Shown here: positions 26,204 to 37,076 of the stretch, one piece after another
Numbering within the stretch: the first letter of the stretch is position 1
Layout of the letters: the number at the start of each line of letters is the position of its first letter
From: Microvirga ossetica
Lineage (GTDB): Bacteria; Pseudomonadota; Alphaproteobacteria; Rhizobiales; Beijerinckiaceae
DNA length: 64,000 nt
Direction: 5' to 3'
Assembly (NCBI RefSeq): GCF_002741015.1
Contig: NZ_CP016616.1
Coordinates: 3,195,501 to 3,259,500 of the forward strand
Notes under the pieces: generated by a model
What the model saw: only the letters and a program-made list of their open reading frames with translations
Database searches by the model: none
Told to the model about the DNA's origin: nothing
Translations under genes and position numbers: made by a program

Positions 26204-26573
26204 ATCGGGAACGGATCTCGCGGGCGCTCTTACGGACAGGCACCATGCCACTTAATATCCAGTTCGGGAAGAGGCGGCGGCAGAAGAATACCCAGATGCC
26301 TCGCCGGGCGCGCCCCTCGTGCAGGGTGGCAAGAGCGCAAGAAATTGCAAACACGAAGGCTGCAAATCTTCCTGCGCAGCCGTCAAAGAAGAGTTGTGTT
26401 TGAGTTTTGCCGATACCAATATGAGGTCACTTGTCCAGAACGCTTTCCGGTGGAACAGTCGGTTCGTCCGCTGCGAAGAGCGCGAGAATGCAGCAGAAGC
26501 GGCACGGGACAATGAGAGGGACACATTCTCAAGGGGCGTTTCCAGACGCCTCTCCGCTAGGAGGAAAAAGACG
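26204..26573. other. divergent control region between amino-sugar operon and sugar importer
   Basis: About 370 bases without a convincing gene. It holds the operator candidate at 26412-26431, a hairpin at 26532-26552 (AGGGGCGT and ACGCCTCT arms) and the importer's ribosome site AGGAGG at 26559. The middle part is AT-richer than its surroundings. I could not settle on promoter boxes. Confidence 0.6.
26412..26431 (-). promoter_or_regulatory. operator candidate between kinase operon and sugar importer
   Basis: Minus-strand AGTGACCTCATATTGGTATC aligns without gaps with the candidates upstream of murQ and of the peptide importer (common A-[CG]-TG and ATA-[CT]-TGG). It lies about 210 bases from the kinase start and 140 from the importer start. 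Confidence 0.35.
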
Positions 26574-27863
26574 ATGACGAAACTCGGTTCGAAAGCGTCC
26601 CTGCGCCGCGCAGGACATTTGCTCGCGACCGCCTCGGTGGCCGCAGCGGCGCTTGCTTTCGCCAATGCCGCCTCGGCCCAGACTCTCACTATCGAGAGCT
26701 GGCGCAATGACGATGCGGATGTCTGGAACACCAAGATCATCCCGGCCTTCAACAAGAAGCACCCCGACATCAAGGTTCAGTTCAAGGCCGATCCGCCGAC
26801 CGAATACAACGCCGCGCTCAATGCGCGTCTTGCCGGCGGCACCGCCGGCGACATCATCACCTGCCGCCCCTTCGATACCTCCCTCGACATGTTCAAGAAG
26901 GGCAACCTGACCTCCGTCAACGACGTGAAGGGGATCGAGAACTTTTCCGACGTGGCGAAGAGCGCCTGGTCCACGGACGACGGCAAGACCACCTTCTGCA
27001 TGCCGATGGCCTCCGTGATCCACGGCTTCGTCTACAACAAGGAGATCTTCGACGAGCTGAAGCTCACGCCGCCGAAGACTCTCGCCGAGTTCCACGCAGT
27101 TCTCGACAAGATCAAGGCGGACGGCAAGTACACGCCGCTTGCCATGGGCACGGCCGATCAATGGGAGGCCGCCACCATGGGCTTCCAGAATATCGGCGTG
27201 AACTACTGGAAGGGCGAGGAGGGCCGCAAGGCGCTCATCGACGGCAAGCAGAAGTTCACCGATCCGGCCTATGTGGACGTGTTCAAGGAGCTGGCGACCT
27301 GGGCGCCCTATATGGGCGACGGCTACAAGGCCCAGAAATATCCCGACACGCAGAACCTCTTCACTCTCGGGCGCGCGGCGATCTATCCGGCCGGCTCCTG
27401 GGACGTGCCGATCTTCCGCAAGCAGGCGGATTTCGAGTTCGACGCCTTCGCGCCGCCCGTCGCGAAGGCTGGCGACAAGTGCTACATCAGCGACCACACG
27501 GATATCGCGATCGGCATCAATGCCAAGTCGAAGAATGCGGAAGCCGCCAAGACCTTCCTGTCCTGGGTGGCTTCGCCCGAATTCGCCGAGATCTACGCCA
27601 ACGAGCTGCCGGGCTTCTTCCCGCTCTTGAATGCGAAGGTCGAGGTCAAGGATCCGGTAGCGGCCAAGTTCGTCGGCTGGCGCGGCACCTGCGAAAGCTC
27701 GATCCGCAACTCCTATCAGATCTTGGCCCGCGGCACGCCGAGCCTCGAGAACGAGCTCTGGAACGTGAGCGCCCAGGTGATGAACGGCAGCATGAAGCCG
27801 GAAGAGGCGGCCAAGAAGGTGGAGGACGGCCTCGCCAGCTGGTACGCGCCGCACAAGAAGTAA
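26574..27863 (+). CDS. CUT1-type sugar ABC transporter substrate-binding protein
   Basis: A 429-residue periplasmic solute-binding protein. A signal peptide with twin hydrophobic stretches ends near ANAASAQ at residue 36. LTIESWRNDDADVWNTKIIP and PDIKVQF open the mature domain, and GTAGDIITCRPFD and YPAGSWDVPIF are ligand-side blocks typical of the extracellular binding protein family 1 (maltose, chitobiose and glycerol phosphate binders). Two Cys are present late in the protein. AGGAGG ten bases ahead supports ATG 26574. Location opposite the nagA operon points to GlcNAc, chitobiose or another amino sugar as ligand. Confidence 0.9.
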   Translation: MTKLGSKASLRRAGHLLATASVAAAALAFANAASAQTLTIESWRNDDADVWNTKIIPAFNKKHPDIKVQFKADPPTEYNAALNARLAGGTAGDIITCRPFDTSLDMFKKGNLTSVNDVKGIENFSDVAKSAWSTDDGKTTFCMPMASVIHGFVYNKEIFDELKLTPPKTLAEFHAVLDKIKADGKYTPLAMGTADQWEAATMGFQNIGVNYWKGEEGRKALIDGKQKFTDPAYVDVFKELATWAPYMGDGYKAQKYPDTQNLFTLGRAAIYPAGSWDVPIFRKQADFEFDAFAPPVAKAGDKCYISDHTDIAIGINAKSKNAEAAKTFLSWVASPEFAEIYANELPGFFPLLNAKVEVKDPVAAKFVGWRGTCESSIRNSYQILARGTPSLENELWNVSAQVMNGSMKPEEAAKKVEDGLASWYAPHKK

Positions 27864-27876
27864 GCTTTTCATGACC

Positions 27877-27914
27877 GAGGCGGGCCGCTCGTCAGGAGCA
27901 GCCCGCTTCTCTTG
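27877..27914 (+). other. intercistronic hairpin after the sugar-binding protein gene
   Basis: GCGGGCCGCTC, a five-base loop, GAGCAGCCCGC and then a T/C-rich tail TTCTCTTGTTCTC. It lies between the binding-protein and first permease genes, the same layout as at 18857, and probably lowers downstream expression relative to the binding protein. Confidence 0.55.
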
Positions 27915-27937
27915 TTCTCTTCGCTTGTCAGGGCAGC

Positions 27938-28900
27938 ATGACGGATCTCACGGCCTCGAGCGTGCAGCGGGCGGATGCGATTCCGGCCCGTTCGCGCTTT
28001 CCCGTCCACATCGCGGTGTTTCTCGCGCCGGCGCTTGCGATCTACACCCTGTTCTCGATCTACCCGCTTATCGACACGATCCGCCTCAGCCTCTATGCCG
28101 GCGATGAAACGGGAGCCCGCAGCTTCGTCGGCTTGAAGAATTTCGACACACTTCTGAACGATCCGAACTGGTCGGGCCAGTTCTGGAATGCGCTCACCAA
28201 CAACCTGATCTTCTTCGCCATCCACATGGTGGTGCAGAACGGCATCGGTCTGGGGCTCGCCATGCTGCTCAGCCTGCCGCGGCTCACGGGCAGCAGCGTC
28301 TACCGCACGCTGATCTTCCTGCCGACCATGCTCTCGGTCGTCATCATCGGCTTCATCTGGCAGCTCATTCTCAATCCGCTCTGGGGCATCGCGCCGAGCC
28401 TCTTGAAGGCTGTGGGTCTCGGCAGCTTGTTCGGACCCTGGCTCGGCCAGGAATCGACAGCATTGCTGACAGTCTCGCTCATCTCGGTCTGGCAATTCGT
28501 CGGCATTCCGATGATGCTGATCTACGCAGCGCTCCTCAACATTCCCGACGACTTGCTCGATGCCGCGACCGTCGACGGGGCAGGCCCCTTCAGCGTGTTC
28601 TGGTTCGTGCGACTGCCGCTCATCCTGCCGACGCTCGGCGTGGTCTCGATCCTTACCTTCGTGGCGAATTTCAACGCCTTCGACCTGATCTATGCGATCA
28701 AGGGCGCGCTGGCGGGACCGAATTTTTCCACCGACATTCTCGGCACGTTCTTCTACCGCACCTTCTTCGGCTTCCAGCTCCAGGTCGGCAGCCCGACCAT
28801 GGGGGCGGCGGTGGCGACCGCCATGCTGATCATCATCCTGATCGGCGTCCTGATCTATCTCTTCGGCGTGCAGCGGCGGCTGCAGCGGCATAGCTTCTAG
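27938..28900 (+). CDS. sugar ABC transporter permease, MalF/UgpA type
   Basis: A 320-residue inner-membrane protein with six predicted helices and a soluble N-terminal stretch of about 20 residues. The EAA loop reads LLDAATVDGAGPFSVFWFVRLPLILP, the site of contact with the ATPase. It pairs with the permease at 28914. The first helix VFLAPALAIYTLFSIYPLID and the segment LKNFDTLLND are typical of CUT1 importers. Start ATG 27938 follows the intercistronic hairpin by 24 bases. Confidence 0.93.
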   Translation: MTDLTASSVQRADAIPARSRFPVHIAVFLAPALAIYTLFSIYPLIDTIRLSLYAGDETGARSFVGLKNFDTLLNDPNWSGQFWNALTNNLIFFAIHMVVQNGIGLGLAMLLSLPRLTGSSVYRTLIFLPTMLSVVIIGFIWQLILNPLWGIAPSLLKAVGLGSLFGPWLGQESTALLTVSLISVWQFVGIPMMLIYAALLNIPDDLLDAATVDGAGPFSVFWFVRLPLILPTLGVVSILTFVANFNAFDLIYAIKGALAGPNFSTDILGTFFYRTFFGFQLQVGSPTMGAAVATAMLIIILIGVLIYLFGVQRRLQRHSF

Positions 28901-28913
28901 GGGAGGCGTGGCA

Positions 28914-29741
28914 ATGAATGTTCGGCCCAGCCGCATCGCCGTCCATATCGCGCTGATCCTCTACACGATCCTGGCCCTCGGCCCGATCGTTCTCATCCTC
29001 ATCAATGCCTTCAAGACGCGCCGGGCGATCTTCGCCGACCCGCTTGGGCTCCCCAACGGCCAGACCTTCACCACCATCGGCTTCGACCGTGTCTTCGCCA
29101 ATGCGGATTTCGGGCTCTATTTCTTCAACAGCCTCACGGTGACATTGGTCTCGCTGGTGCTCATCGTCCTGATCGGCGCCATGGCCGCCTGGGCGCTGAC
29201 GGAGTACAAGTTTCCCGGCAACACCCTGATCGGCCTCTATCTCGCCGTCGGCATCATGGTGCCGATCCGATTGGGCAGCGTCAGCATCCTGCGGATGATG
29301 GTGGAGCTCAACCTCGTCAACACGCTGACCGCGCTGATCCTCGTCTATGTGGCGCAGGGGCTGCCGCTTGCCATCCTCATCCTCGGCGAGTTCATCCAGC
29401 AGATTCCTAAGGATCTGCGCGACGCCGCCCGCTGCGACGGGGTGAGCGAATACCGGATCTTCTTCAGCATCATCCTGCCCCTGATCAGCCCCGCCATCGC
29501 GACGGTCGCCGTCTTCACCATGGTCCCGGTCTGGAACGATCTCTGGTTCCCGCTGATCCTGGCGCCGGGCGACGGCAAGCAGACGATCACGCTCGGCGTG
29601 CAGCAGTTCATCGGGCAATACGTGACCGACTGGAATGCGGTGCTCGCCTCGCTCACCTTGGCGATCGCGCCCGTCCTCGTCCTCTATCTCCTCTTCTCGC
29701 GCTATCTCGTGCGCGGCCTCACCGCCGGCGCCGTGAAGTGA
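28914..29741 (+). CDS. sugar ABC transporter permease, MalG/UgpE type
   Basis: Second permease of the importer, 275 residues with six helices. The EAA loop is LRDAARCDGVSEYRIFFSIILPL and the segment VPVWNDLWFPLIL is a MalG-type signature. GGGGAGG eight bases upstream favours ATG 28914 over the GTG two codons earlier. It is 13 bases from the previous permease gene and 23 from the ATPase gene, so all four transport genes form one operon. Confidence 0.93.
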   Translation: MNVRPSRIAVHIALILYTILALGPIVLILINAFKTRRAIFADPLGLPNGQTFTTIGFDRVFANADFGLYFFNSLTVTLVSLVLIVLIGAMAAWALTEYKFPGNTLIGLYLAVGIMVPIRLGSVSILRMMVELNLVNTLTALILVYVAQGLPLAILILGEFIQQIPKDLRDAARCDGVSEYRIFFSIILPLISPAIATVAVFTMVPVWNDLWFPLILAPGDGKQTITLGVQQFIGQYVTDWNAVLASLTLAIAPVLVLYLLFSRYLVRGLTAGAVK

Positions 29742-29764
29742 TGTCCCGTTCCAGGAAATGAAAG

Positions 29765-30856
29765 ATGGCCGAAGTTTCCCTGCAAGGTGTTGCCAAATCC
29801 TTTGGAGCGACCGAGATCCTGCGCGACATCGACTTGGCGGTGAAGGATGGCGAGTTCGTCGTCTTCGTCGGCCCGTCGGGCTGCGGCAAGTCGACGTTGC
29901 TTCGCATCATCGCCGGTCTCGAGACGGTCAGCGGCGGCGAGATCAGGATCGGCGACCGGCGCGTGAACGAGCTGCCGCCGGCGGATCGCAAGATCGCGAT
30001 GGTGTTCCAGTCCTATGCGCTCTACCCGCATATGAACGTCTACAAGAACATGGCCTTCGGCCTGAAATTCGCCAAGACCGACAAGGCGGAGGTGGATCGC
30101 CGCGTGCGCCAGGCGGCGGAAATCCTGAAGCTGACGCCGCTTCTCCACCGAAAGCCGCGGGAATTGTCCGGCGGCCAGCGCCAGCGTGTGGCCATCGGCC
30201 GTGCCATCGTGCGCAACCCGAGCGTCTTCCTGTTCGACGAGCCGCTCTCGAATCTCGACGCGGCCTTGCGCGTGAACACGCGCCTCGAAATCGCCAAGCT
30301 CCACCGGGATCTCGGTGCGACGATGATCTACGTCACGCACGATCAGGTCGAGGCGATGACCCTCGCCTCCAAGATCGTGGTCATGAACCACGGCCGGATC
30401 GAGCAGGTGGGCGCGCCATTGGAGCTCTATCGCCATCCGCGCAACCTCTTCGTCGCCGGCTTCATCGGCTCGCCGCGGATGAACTTCATCAAGGGGCAGG
30501 TTCTGCGCGTGGAGGGCATCATCGCGACCATTGGTTTTGCCGGAACCGAAGCGGCTTTGCCGGTGAAGCCCGGCAGCCTGAAGCCTGGCGATGCGGTGAC
30601 GGTGGGGATCAGGCCTGAGCACATGGAAGCAGGCGGCGAGGGAGTCGCGCCGGTGCGCGGCACTATCGATGCGGTGGAGCAGCTCGGCGAGTCGAGCTAC
30701 GTCTACATGAAGCTCGCGAGCGGCGACGACGTGATCGTCCGCGCGCCGGGCGAAACGGAAGCCGCTCCGGGCGGGTCATACACCGCCCATGTTCCGGTTC
30801 GGGCGTTGCATGTGTTCGATGCGGCGGGCGTATCGGCTCTGGCGGAGCGGGGATGA
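29765..30856 (+). CDS. sugar ABC transporter ATPase, UgpC/MalK type
   Basis: The 363-residue energising subunit of the CUT1 importer. Walker A is GPSGCGKST, the Q-loop [11 protein letters not shown], the signature [14 protein letters not shown] and Walker [12 protein letters not shown], followed by the H-loop VTHDQVEAM. The C-terminal 120 residues form the TOBE-type regulatory domain (VGIRPEHME). Proteins of this group can serve several importers. The peptide-type importer at 17345-20687 lacks its own ATPases, but those normally need the DppD/F class, so sharing this one is unlikely. Confidence 0.94.
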   Translation: MAEVSLQGVAKSFGATEILRDIDLAVKDGEFVVFVGPSGCGKSTLLRIIAGLETVSGGEIRIGDRRVNELPPADRKIAMVFQSYALYPHMNVYKNMAFGLKFAKTDKAEVDRRVRQAAEILKLTPLLHRKPRELSGGQRQRVAIGRAIVRNPSVFLFDEPLSNLDAALRVNTRLEIAKLHRDLGATMIYVTHDQVEAMTLASKIVVMNHGRIEQVGAPLELYRHPRNLFVAGFIGSPRMNFIKGQVLRVEGIIATIGFAGTEAALPVKPGSLKPGDAVTVGIRPEHMEAGGEGVAPVRGTIDAVEQLGESSYVYMKLASGDDVIVRAPGETEAAPGGSYTAHVPVRALHVFDAAGVSALAERG

Positions 30857-30862
30857 ACCGAT

Positions 30863-30968
30863 GTCATTCCCGGCTGGAGATGGCGCAGCCATCGGAGGGG
30901 AAGGGAATCCACAGCGCCGAGCGTGAGAGTGGATCCCCTTCCCGGCCGAAAGGCCGCCGGGGATGACA
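30863..30968. repeat. dispersed inverted repeat after the sugar importer operon
   Basis: GTCATTCCCGGCTGG at the left and CGGGGATGAC at the right, with GGGAAGGGAATCCAC and GTGGATCCCCTTCCC as inner arms. It is the first of three short repeats packed between the ATPase and thiQ genes, and it could fold into a long hairpin at the end of the operon. Confidence 0.75.
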
Positions 30969-30976
30969 CCCTCGAC

Positions 30977-31007
30977 GTCATGGCCGGACTCGTTCCGGCC
31001 ATCCACG
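30977..31007. repeat. short dispersed palindrome
   Basis: GTCATGGCCGGA and TCCGGCCATCCACG arms around a short loop. On the minus strand it translates as KTWMAGTSPAMT, a tell-tale peptide of spurious ORFs in genomes of this order. Confidence 0.7.
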
Positions 31008-31013
31008 TTTTGT

Positions 31014-31032
31014 CCCTCCTCAGGATGAGGGC
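31014..31032. repeat. end fragment of the 8184/21156 repeat family
   Basis: CCCTCCTCAGGATGAGGGC matches the right end of the copies at 8184-8291 and 21156-21259 and is itself palindromic. Confidence 0.6.
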
Positions 31033-31061
31033 AGAGTAAAGTATTGAGCGATACAGGCCGT

Positions 31062-31763
31062 TCACGAATCCGAAACGGCTGCCGCGATCCTCGGCGCGAG
31101 CGCGCTGTTCAGAATGGTCCCGGGATGTCCCGACGCCACGACCCGACCGTCGGCCACGAAGGCCATCTGATCGGCCACGTCGGCCGCATCTTCCGGCGTA
31201 TGGATCGTCATGAGAATCGTGACGGCGCGTTTGCGCCGCATCTCGTCCACGAGCAGGATCATGTCGCGGCGCAAGGCCGGATCGAGGCTGCTGAAAGGCT
31301 CGTCGAGCAGGATCAGCGGGCGGCCCGAGATGAGCGCGCGTGCCAGCGCTACGCGCTGACGCTGGCCGCCCGACATCTCGCCTGGCCTGCGGTCGTCGAA
31401 GCCCTTGAGCCCGACCGAGTCCAGCATTTCTGCGACCAGCGATATCTCGTCTTCCGTCAGCCGCAGGGATGGGCGCAGCCCGAGCGCCACGTTCTGCGCT
31501 GCGCTCAGGTGAGGAAACAGGTTGTGATCCTGGAACACGATGGCGACCGGGCGCTTGGCCGGCTCGAGCGGCAGGAGGCTTTGGCCGTTGAAGCTCAGCG
31601 TGCCGCTTTCGGGACGCTCGAATCCGGCGATCATGTGCAGCAGGGTCGTCTTGCCCCCGCCCGACGGCCCGATGACGGCGCAGAGGTGCCCCGTCTCGAC
31701 CGTCAGCGAGTAATCGGCCGTGAAATCCGGCCAGGTCAGGCGGCAATTCTCAATCACCAGCAT
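31062..31763 (-). CDS. thiQ: thiamine ABC transporter ATPase
   Basis: A 233-residue ATPase of the thiamine/thiamine phosphate importer. Walker A is [10 protein letters not shown], the signature [14 protein letters not shown], Walker [14 protein letters not shown], and the H-loop TIHTPEDA. It is the short ThiQ form without a regulatory C-terminal domain. The gene overlaps thiP by 14 bases and is the last of the riboswitch-controlled operon. Confidence 0.93.
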   Translation of the reverse strand: MLVIENCRLTWPDFTADYSLTVETGHLCAVIGPSGGGKTTLLHMIAGFERPESGTLSFNGQSLLPLEPAKRPVAIVFQDHNLFPHLSAAQNVALGLRPSLRLTEDEISLVAEMLDSVGLKGFDDRRPGEMSGGQRQRVALARALISGRPLILLDEPFSSLDPALRRDMILLVDEMRRKRAVTILMTIHTPEDAADVADQMAFVADGRVVASGHPGTILNSALAPRIAAAVSDS

Positions 31764-33324
31764 GGGACAGACGACCTGAGGCGTGAGCGAGAAGGACGGC
31801 GAACAGAACGATGACGAGGCCGATGCTTGACGCTTCGTCGAGCCGATAGGCGCCGAGACGCTCGTAGAGCAGATAGGGCAGGGTCACCAGTTCCGTGCCG
31901 CCGAAAAGCGCAATGATGCCGAAATCGCCGAACGACAACGCCATGGCGAGGACGAAGCCCGCCGCCAGCGGACGCTTGAGGGCGGGCCAGTCCATGATCG
32001 TCAGCTTCGACCAGCCGGTGAGGCCGAGCGACGCCGCGACGCGGCCATAGCGCTCCTCCGTCGTGAGAAGATGCGGCGCCACATAGCGATAGGCAAACGG
32101 CACGGCCGCGAGCCCATTGATGAGCGGCAGCAGGATGAGCCCCGCATTCGACGGATCGCCGAAACGCTGGATCAGCAGGAAGAGACCTGCGGTCAGCGCG
32201 AAGGGCGGCACGGCGAGGAGCGCGTCGGGCAGGAGGTCGTAAAAGGTCGCGATGCGCGGCGAGCGCAGCACGAGGCGCTGCCGCCGCGCGGCGGAGGCGA
32301 GCGCAAAGGCCAGGACGCAGGCGAGGATGGCGGCTGCGGTCGCAATGGCAAGGCTCGTCACGAATGCCCGGAGAAGATCGGCGTCGATCACCGCGAGCAT
32401 GGTGCGAAAGCCCGTCAGCACGCTGAAGGCAAGCGGCCCGATGAAGAGCGCGCTGACGACAAGCACGATTATGTCGAGGACCTTCAGGCTTCTGTTTTTC
32501 GCATCCGGCCGATGGATCAGGTTGCGGATCGTGTGGCCGACGGGCGGACGGGTAAAGGCCCAGTGCAGGAGACCCGCCATCGACAGGCAGATCGCAAGCT
32601 GGATCAGGGCGAGCCAGGCGACGCGGCCGAAATCGAGATCAATCTTGAGCGCCTCGAAGATCGCCACTTCGAGCGTGGATCTGCTCGGTCCTCCGCCGAG
32701 CGCCAGAACGATGGCGAAGCTCTTGAAGCACATCAGGAAGATCAGGCCGGCGATGCCGGGAAGTTCCCCGCGCAGGACCGGCCAGTCGAGATGGCGGAAG
32801 ATCTGAAAGGGCGTGAAGCCTAAGGCGGTGGCGAGGCGCCAGTGCTCGGCCGGCACCTGGTTCAACCCGTCGAGCGTGATCCGCGCGACGAAGGGGCCGT
32901 TGAGGAAGACGTGGGCGATGAGGATGCCGGGATAGCCGAAGATGCTGAAACCCTCCGTCCATCCGAGGAGTGTCAGCGCCTCGGCGAGCCATCCGCTGCG
33001 CCCGTAGACCGCAAAGACGGCAAAGACGGCGACGATGGTCGGCAGCACCATCGTCGTTCCAAGAACGGCCAGAACGACGTCGCGACCGGGAAATCGGCGG
33101 CGGGCGAGCGCGAGCGCGAGGCCGATGCCGAGCAGAAGGGACAGCACGGTCGAGAGAACGGCCTGCGTGATGGAGAAGGCGAGCACGCGCCAGAGATAGG
33201 GGCCGATGGAGAGAAGCCTCGGCGTCCCTCCATCGAAACTGGCCAATGCGATGAAGCCGCCCGCAACCAGCCCTAGGATGGCAAGGGCCACTAGGCTTCC
33301 GGGATGGGGCAGCTTCAGAACCAT
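31750..33324 (-). CDS. thiP: thiamine ABC transporter permease
   Basis: A 524-residue inner-membrane protein with about twelve helices, a fused duplicate permease as is normal for ThiP. Two EAA-type loops are visible: VPAEHWRLATALGFTPFQIFRHLDWP in the first half and TEERYGRVAASLGLTGWSKLTIMDWP in the second. The region FKSFAIVLALGGGPSRSTLEVAIFEALK is characteristic of the family. Its start ATG 33324 is nine bases from the thiB stop. Confidence 0.93.
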   Translation of the reverse strand: MVLKLPHPGSLVALAILGLVAGGFIALASFDGGTPRLLSIGPYLWRVLAFSITQAVLSTVLSLLLGIGLALALARRRFPGRDVVLAVLGTTMVLPTIVAVFAVFAVYGRSGWLAEALTLLGWTEGFSIFGYPGILIAHVFLNGPFVARITLDGLNQVPAEHWRLATALGFTPFQIFRHLDWPVLRGELPGIAGLIFLMCFKSFAIVLALGGGPSRSTLEVAIFEALKIDLDFGRVAWLALIQLAICLSMAGLLHWAFTRPPVGHTIRNLIHRPDAKNRSLKVLDIIVLVVSALFIGPLAFSVLTGFRTMLAVIDADLLRAFVTSLAIATAAAILACVLAFALASAARRQRLVLRSPRIATFYDLLPDALLAVPPFALTAGLFLLIQRFGDPSNAGLILLPLINGLAAVPFAYRYVAPHLLTTEERYGRVAASLGLTGWSKLTIMDWPALKRPLAAGFVLAMALSFGDFGIIALFGGTELVTLPYLLYERLGAYRLDEASSIGLVIVLFAVLLAHASGRLSHAGD

Positions 33325-33333
33325 GCCGGGCGA

Positions 33334-34338
33334 TCAGCGCGCCGTGGCGTTGAGCCAGGCATCGGTGAAGGCACGGCGGTTCTGCTGCACCTCTTCCGGC
33401 GTGAAGAGAAGCGCCTGGCTCGGCTGAACGAGATCCTTGAAGGCGGCCGGCAGGCCGGCAGCGGGCGTCTTCGCCGGCATCATCCAGTTGCCCTCGGGCA
33501 TGGCCGACTGGAACGGCTCGCTGAGGATGAAGGCCATGAACTGCCTGGCAAGCTCCGGCTGCTTCGTCGTGCGGGTCATGCCGGCGAGCTCCACGTGGAG
33601 GTAGTGCCCCTCCGTGAAGGCGGCAGCCTTGTAGTTGTCCTTTTTCTCCGCGATGACGTGATAGGCCGGCGAGGTGGTGTAGGACATCACCATGTCGGCC
33701 TCGCCCTTGAGGAAGAGGCCGTAAGCCTCAGACCAGCCCTTGGTGAAGGTGACGATGCGGGGTTTGAGCTTGCCCCAGGCCTCGCCGGCTTTGTCGCCAT
33801 AGACTTTCTGCATCCAGAGCAGCAGGCCGAGGCCCGGCGCGCTGGTGCGGGGATCCTGCAGCACCACCTTCGGCCCATTGGGATTGTCGACCAGCTCCTT
33901 CAGGCTTTTGGGCGGGTTGGCGAGCTTGTTGGCGTCGTAGACGAAGGCATAGTAGCCCCAGTCGAAGGGGATGAAGGTGTTGTCACTCCATCTGATAGGA
34001 AGTGTCAGATCCTTTTCATCCACCCCATGCGGAGCAAAGAGGTTGAGGGCTCTTGCTTCCGCGACGAGGTTCATGTCGAGACCGACGATGGCATCGGCCT
34101 TGGTGTTCTCGCCCTCCAACCGCAGCCGCCCGAGAAGACTGCCCGCATCCTCGGCCGAGACCCAAGTGAGCTCGCAGCCGCAGGTCGCCTCGAAGCGCTC
34201 CTTCACGGTTTTGCCGGGGCCGTATTTTCCGGAAAACGAGCTATAGGTGTAGACGGTGAGCGTCGGCTTGGTCTGCGCCTGGGCAAGGCCGGTGGCGAGC
34301 CCGAGCGACATGAGGGTGAGAAGCAGTCGGCGTAACAT
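33334..34338 (-). CDS. thiB: thiamine ABC transporter substrate-binding protein
   Basis: The 334-residue periplasmic thiamine-binding protein. A signal peptide of 21 residues ends AQAQ; LTVYTYSSFSGKYGPG starts the mature domain, followed by VGLDMNLVAEA and PFDWGYYAFVYD, with WSEAYGLFLKGEADMVMSY as a ligand-side block of ThiB/TbpA proteins. Start is ATG 34338. A TPP riboswitch lies 86 bases upstream on the same strand, so uptake is shut down when thiamine pyrophosphate is plentiful. Confidence 0.94.
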   Translation of the reverse strand: MLRRLLLTLMSLGLATGLAQAQTKPTLTVYTYSSFSGKYGPGKTVKERFEATCGCELTWVSAEDAGSLLGRLRLEGENTKADAIVGLDMNLVAEARALNLFAPHGVDEKDLTLPIRWSDNTFIPFDWGYYAFVYDANKLANPPKSLKELVDNPNGPKVVLQDPRTSAPGLGLLLWMQKVYGDKAGEAWGKLKPRIVTFTKGWSEAYGLFLKGEADMVMSYTTSPAYHVIAEKKDNYKAAAFTEGHYLHVELAGMTRTTKQPELARQFMAFILSEPFQSAMPEGNWMMPAKTPAAGLPAAFKDLVQPSQALLFTPEEVQQNRRAFTDAWLNATAR

Positions 34339-34423
34339 CTTAAGGGCGCTCCCATGCATGAGGCAGGCCGATGGGCGGCGCAGATTGCACAGGGCATGGC
34401 TTTTGTGGCGATGTCGCATGCTC

Positions 34424-34510
34424 ATTCCCTCCGCCGGCATGACCCGGATCAGGTTCGACGGGTCGGTGGCCTGACCACCTCTCAGCCTCGGCTTGAGGCT
34501 CCCCGTGAGA
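34424..34510 (-). promoter_or_regulatory. TPP riboswitch (THI element)
   Basis: On the minus strand the order is TCTCACGGGGAGC, a variable GC-rich stem, the conserved CTGAGAGG (34485-34478), a central stem and then ACCTGATCCGGGTCATGCCGG (34454-34434) with GCGGAGGGAA. These are the conserved cores of the thiamine pyrophosphate aptamer. It precedes thiBPQ and probably hides its ribosome site or stops transcription upon ligand binding; I could not fold the expression platform. Confidence 0.95.
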
Positions 34511-34561
34511 CGCTTTGCTTCTAAATCACTTCGGGGGCGGCCACAAGCGCCCCGATCGCGG

Positions 34562-36892
<2,331 letters not shown>

Positions 36893-37076
36893 GAAAGTCT
36901 CCGAGAAAGCGTAAGGCGCGGCTTCTACGGTGCCGGACGCCCCCGGGTCAACGGCCCGTCCGCAGCGCCGGGGTCGCAGTGCCGATAGGGAATGCGGCCC
37001 TTCCGACATTTCCGCTTGGCTTGGGAAGCCTTGGCGTATAGACCGTCCGGCCCTTCGCCCGTCCTCCGAGGTCGCC

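Noticed and set aside
30703-31746. 347-codon minus-strand frame between the sugar importer and thiQ
   Set aside because: It runs through three dispersed repeats (KTWMAGTSPAMT peptide) and overlaps thiQ in another frame.
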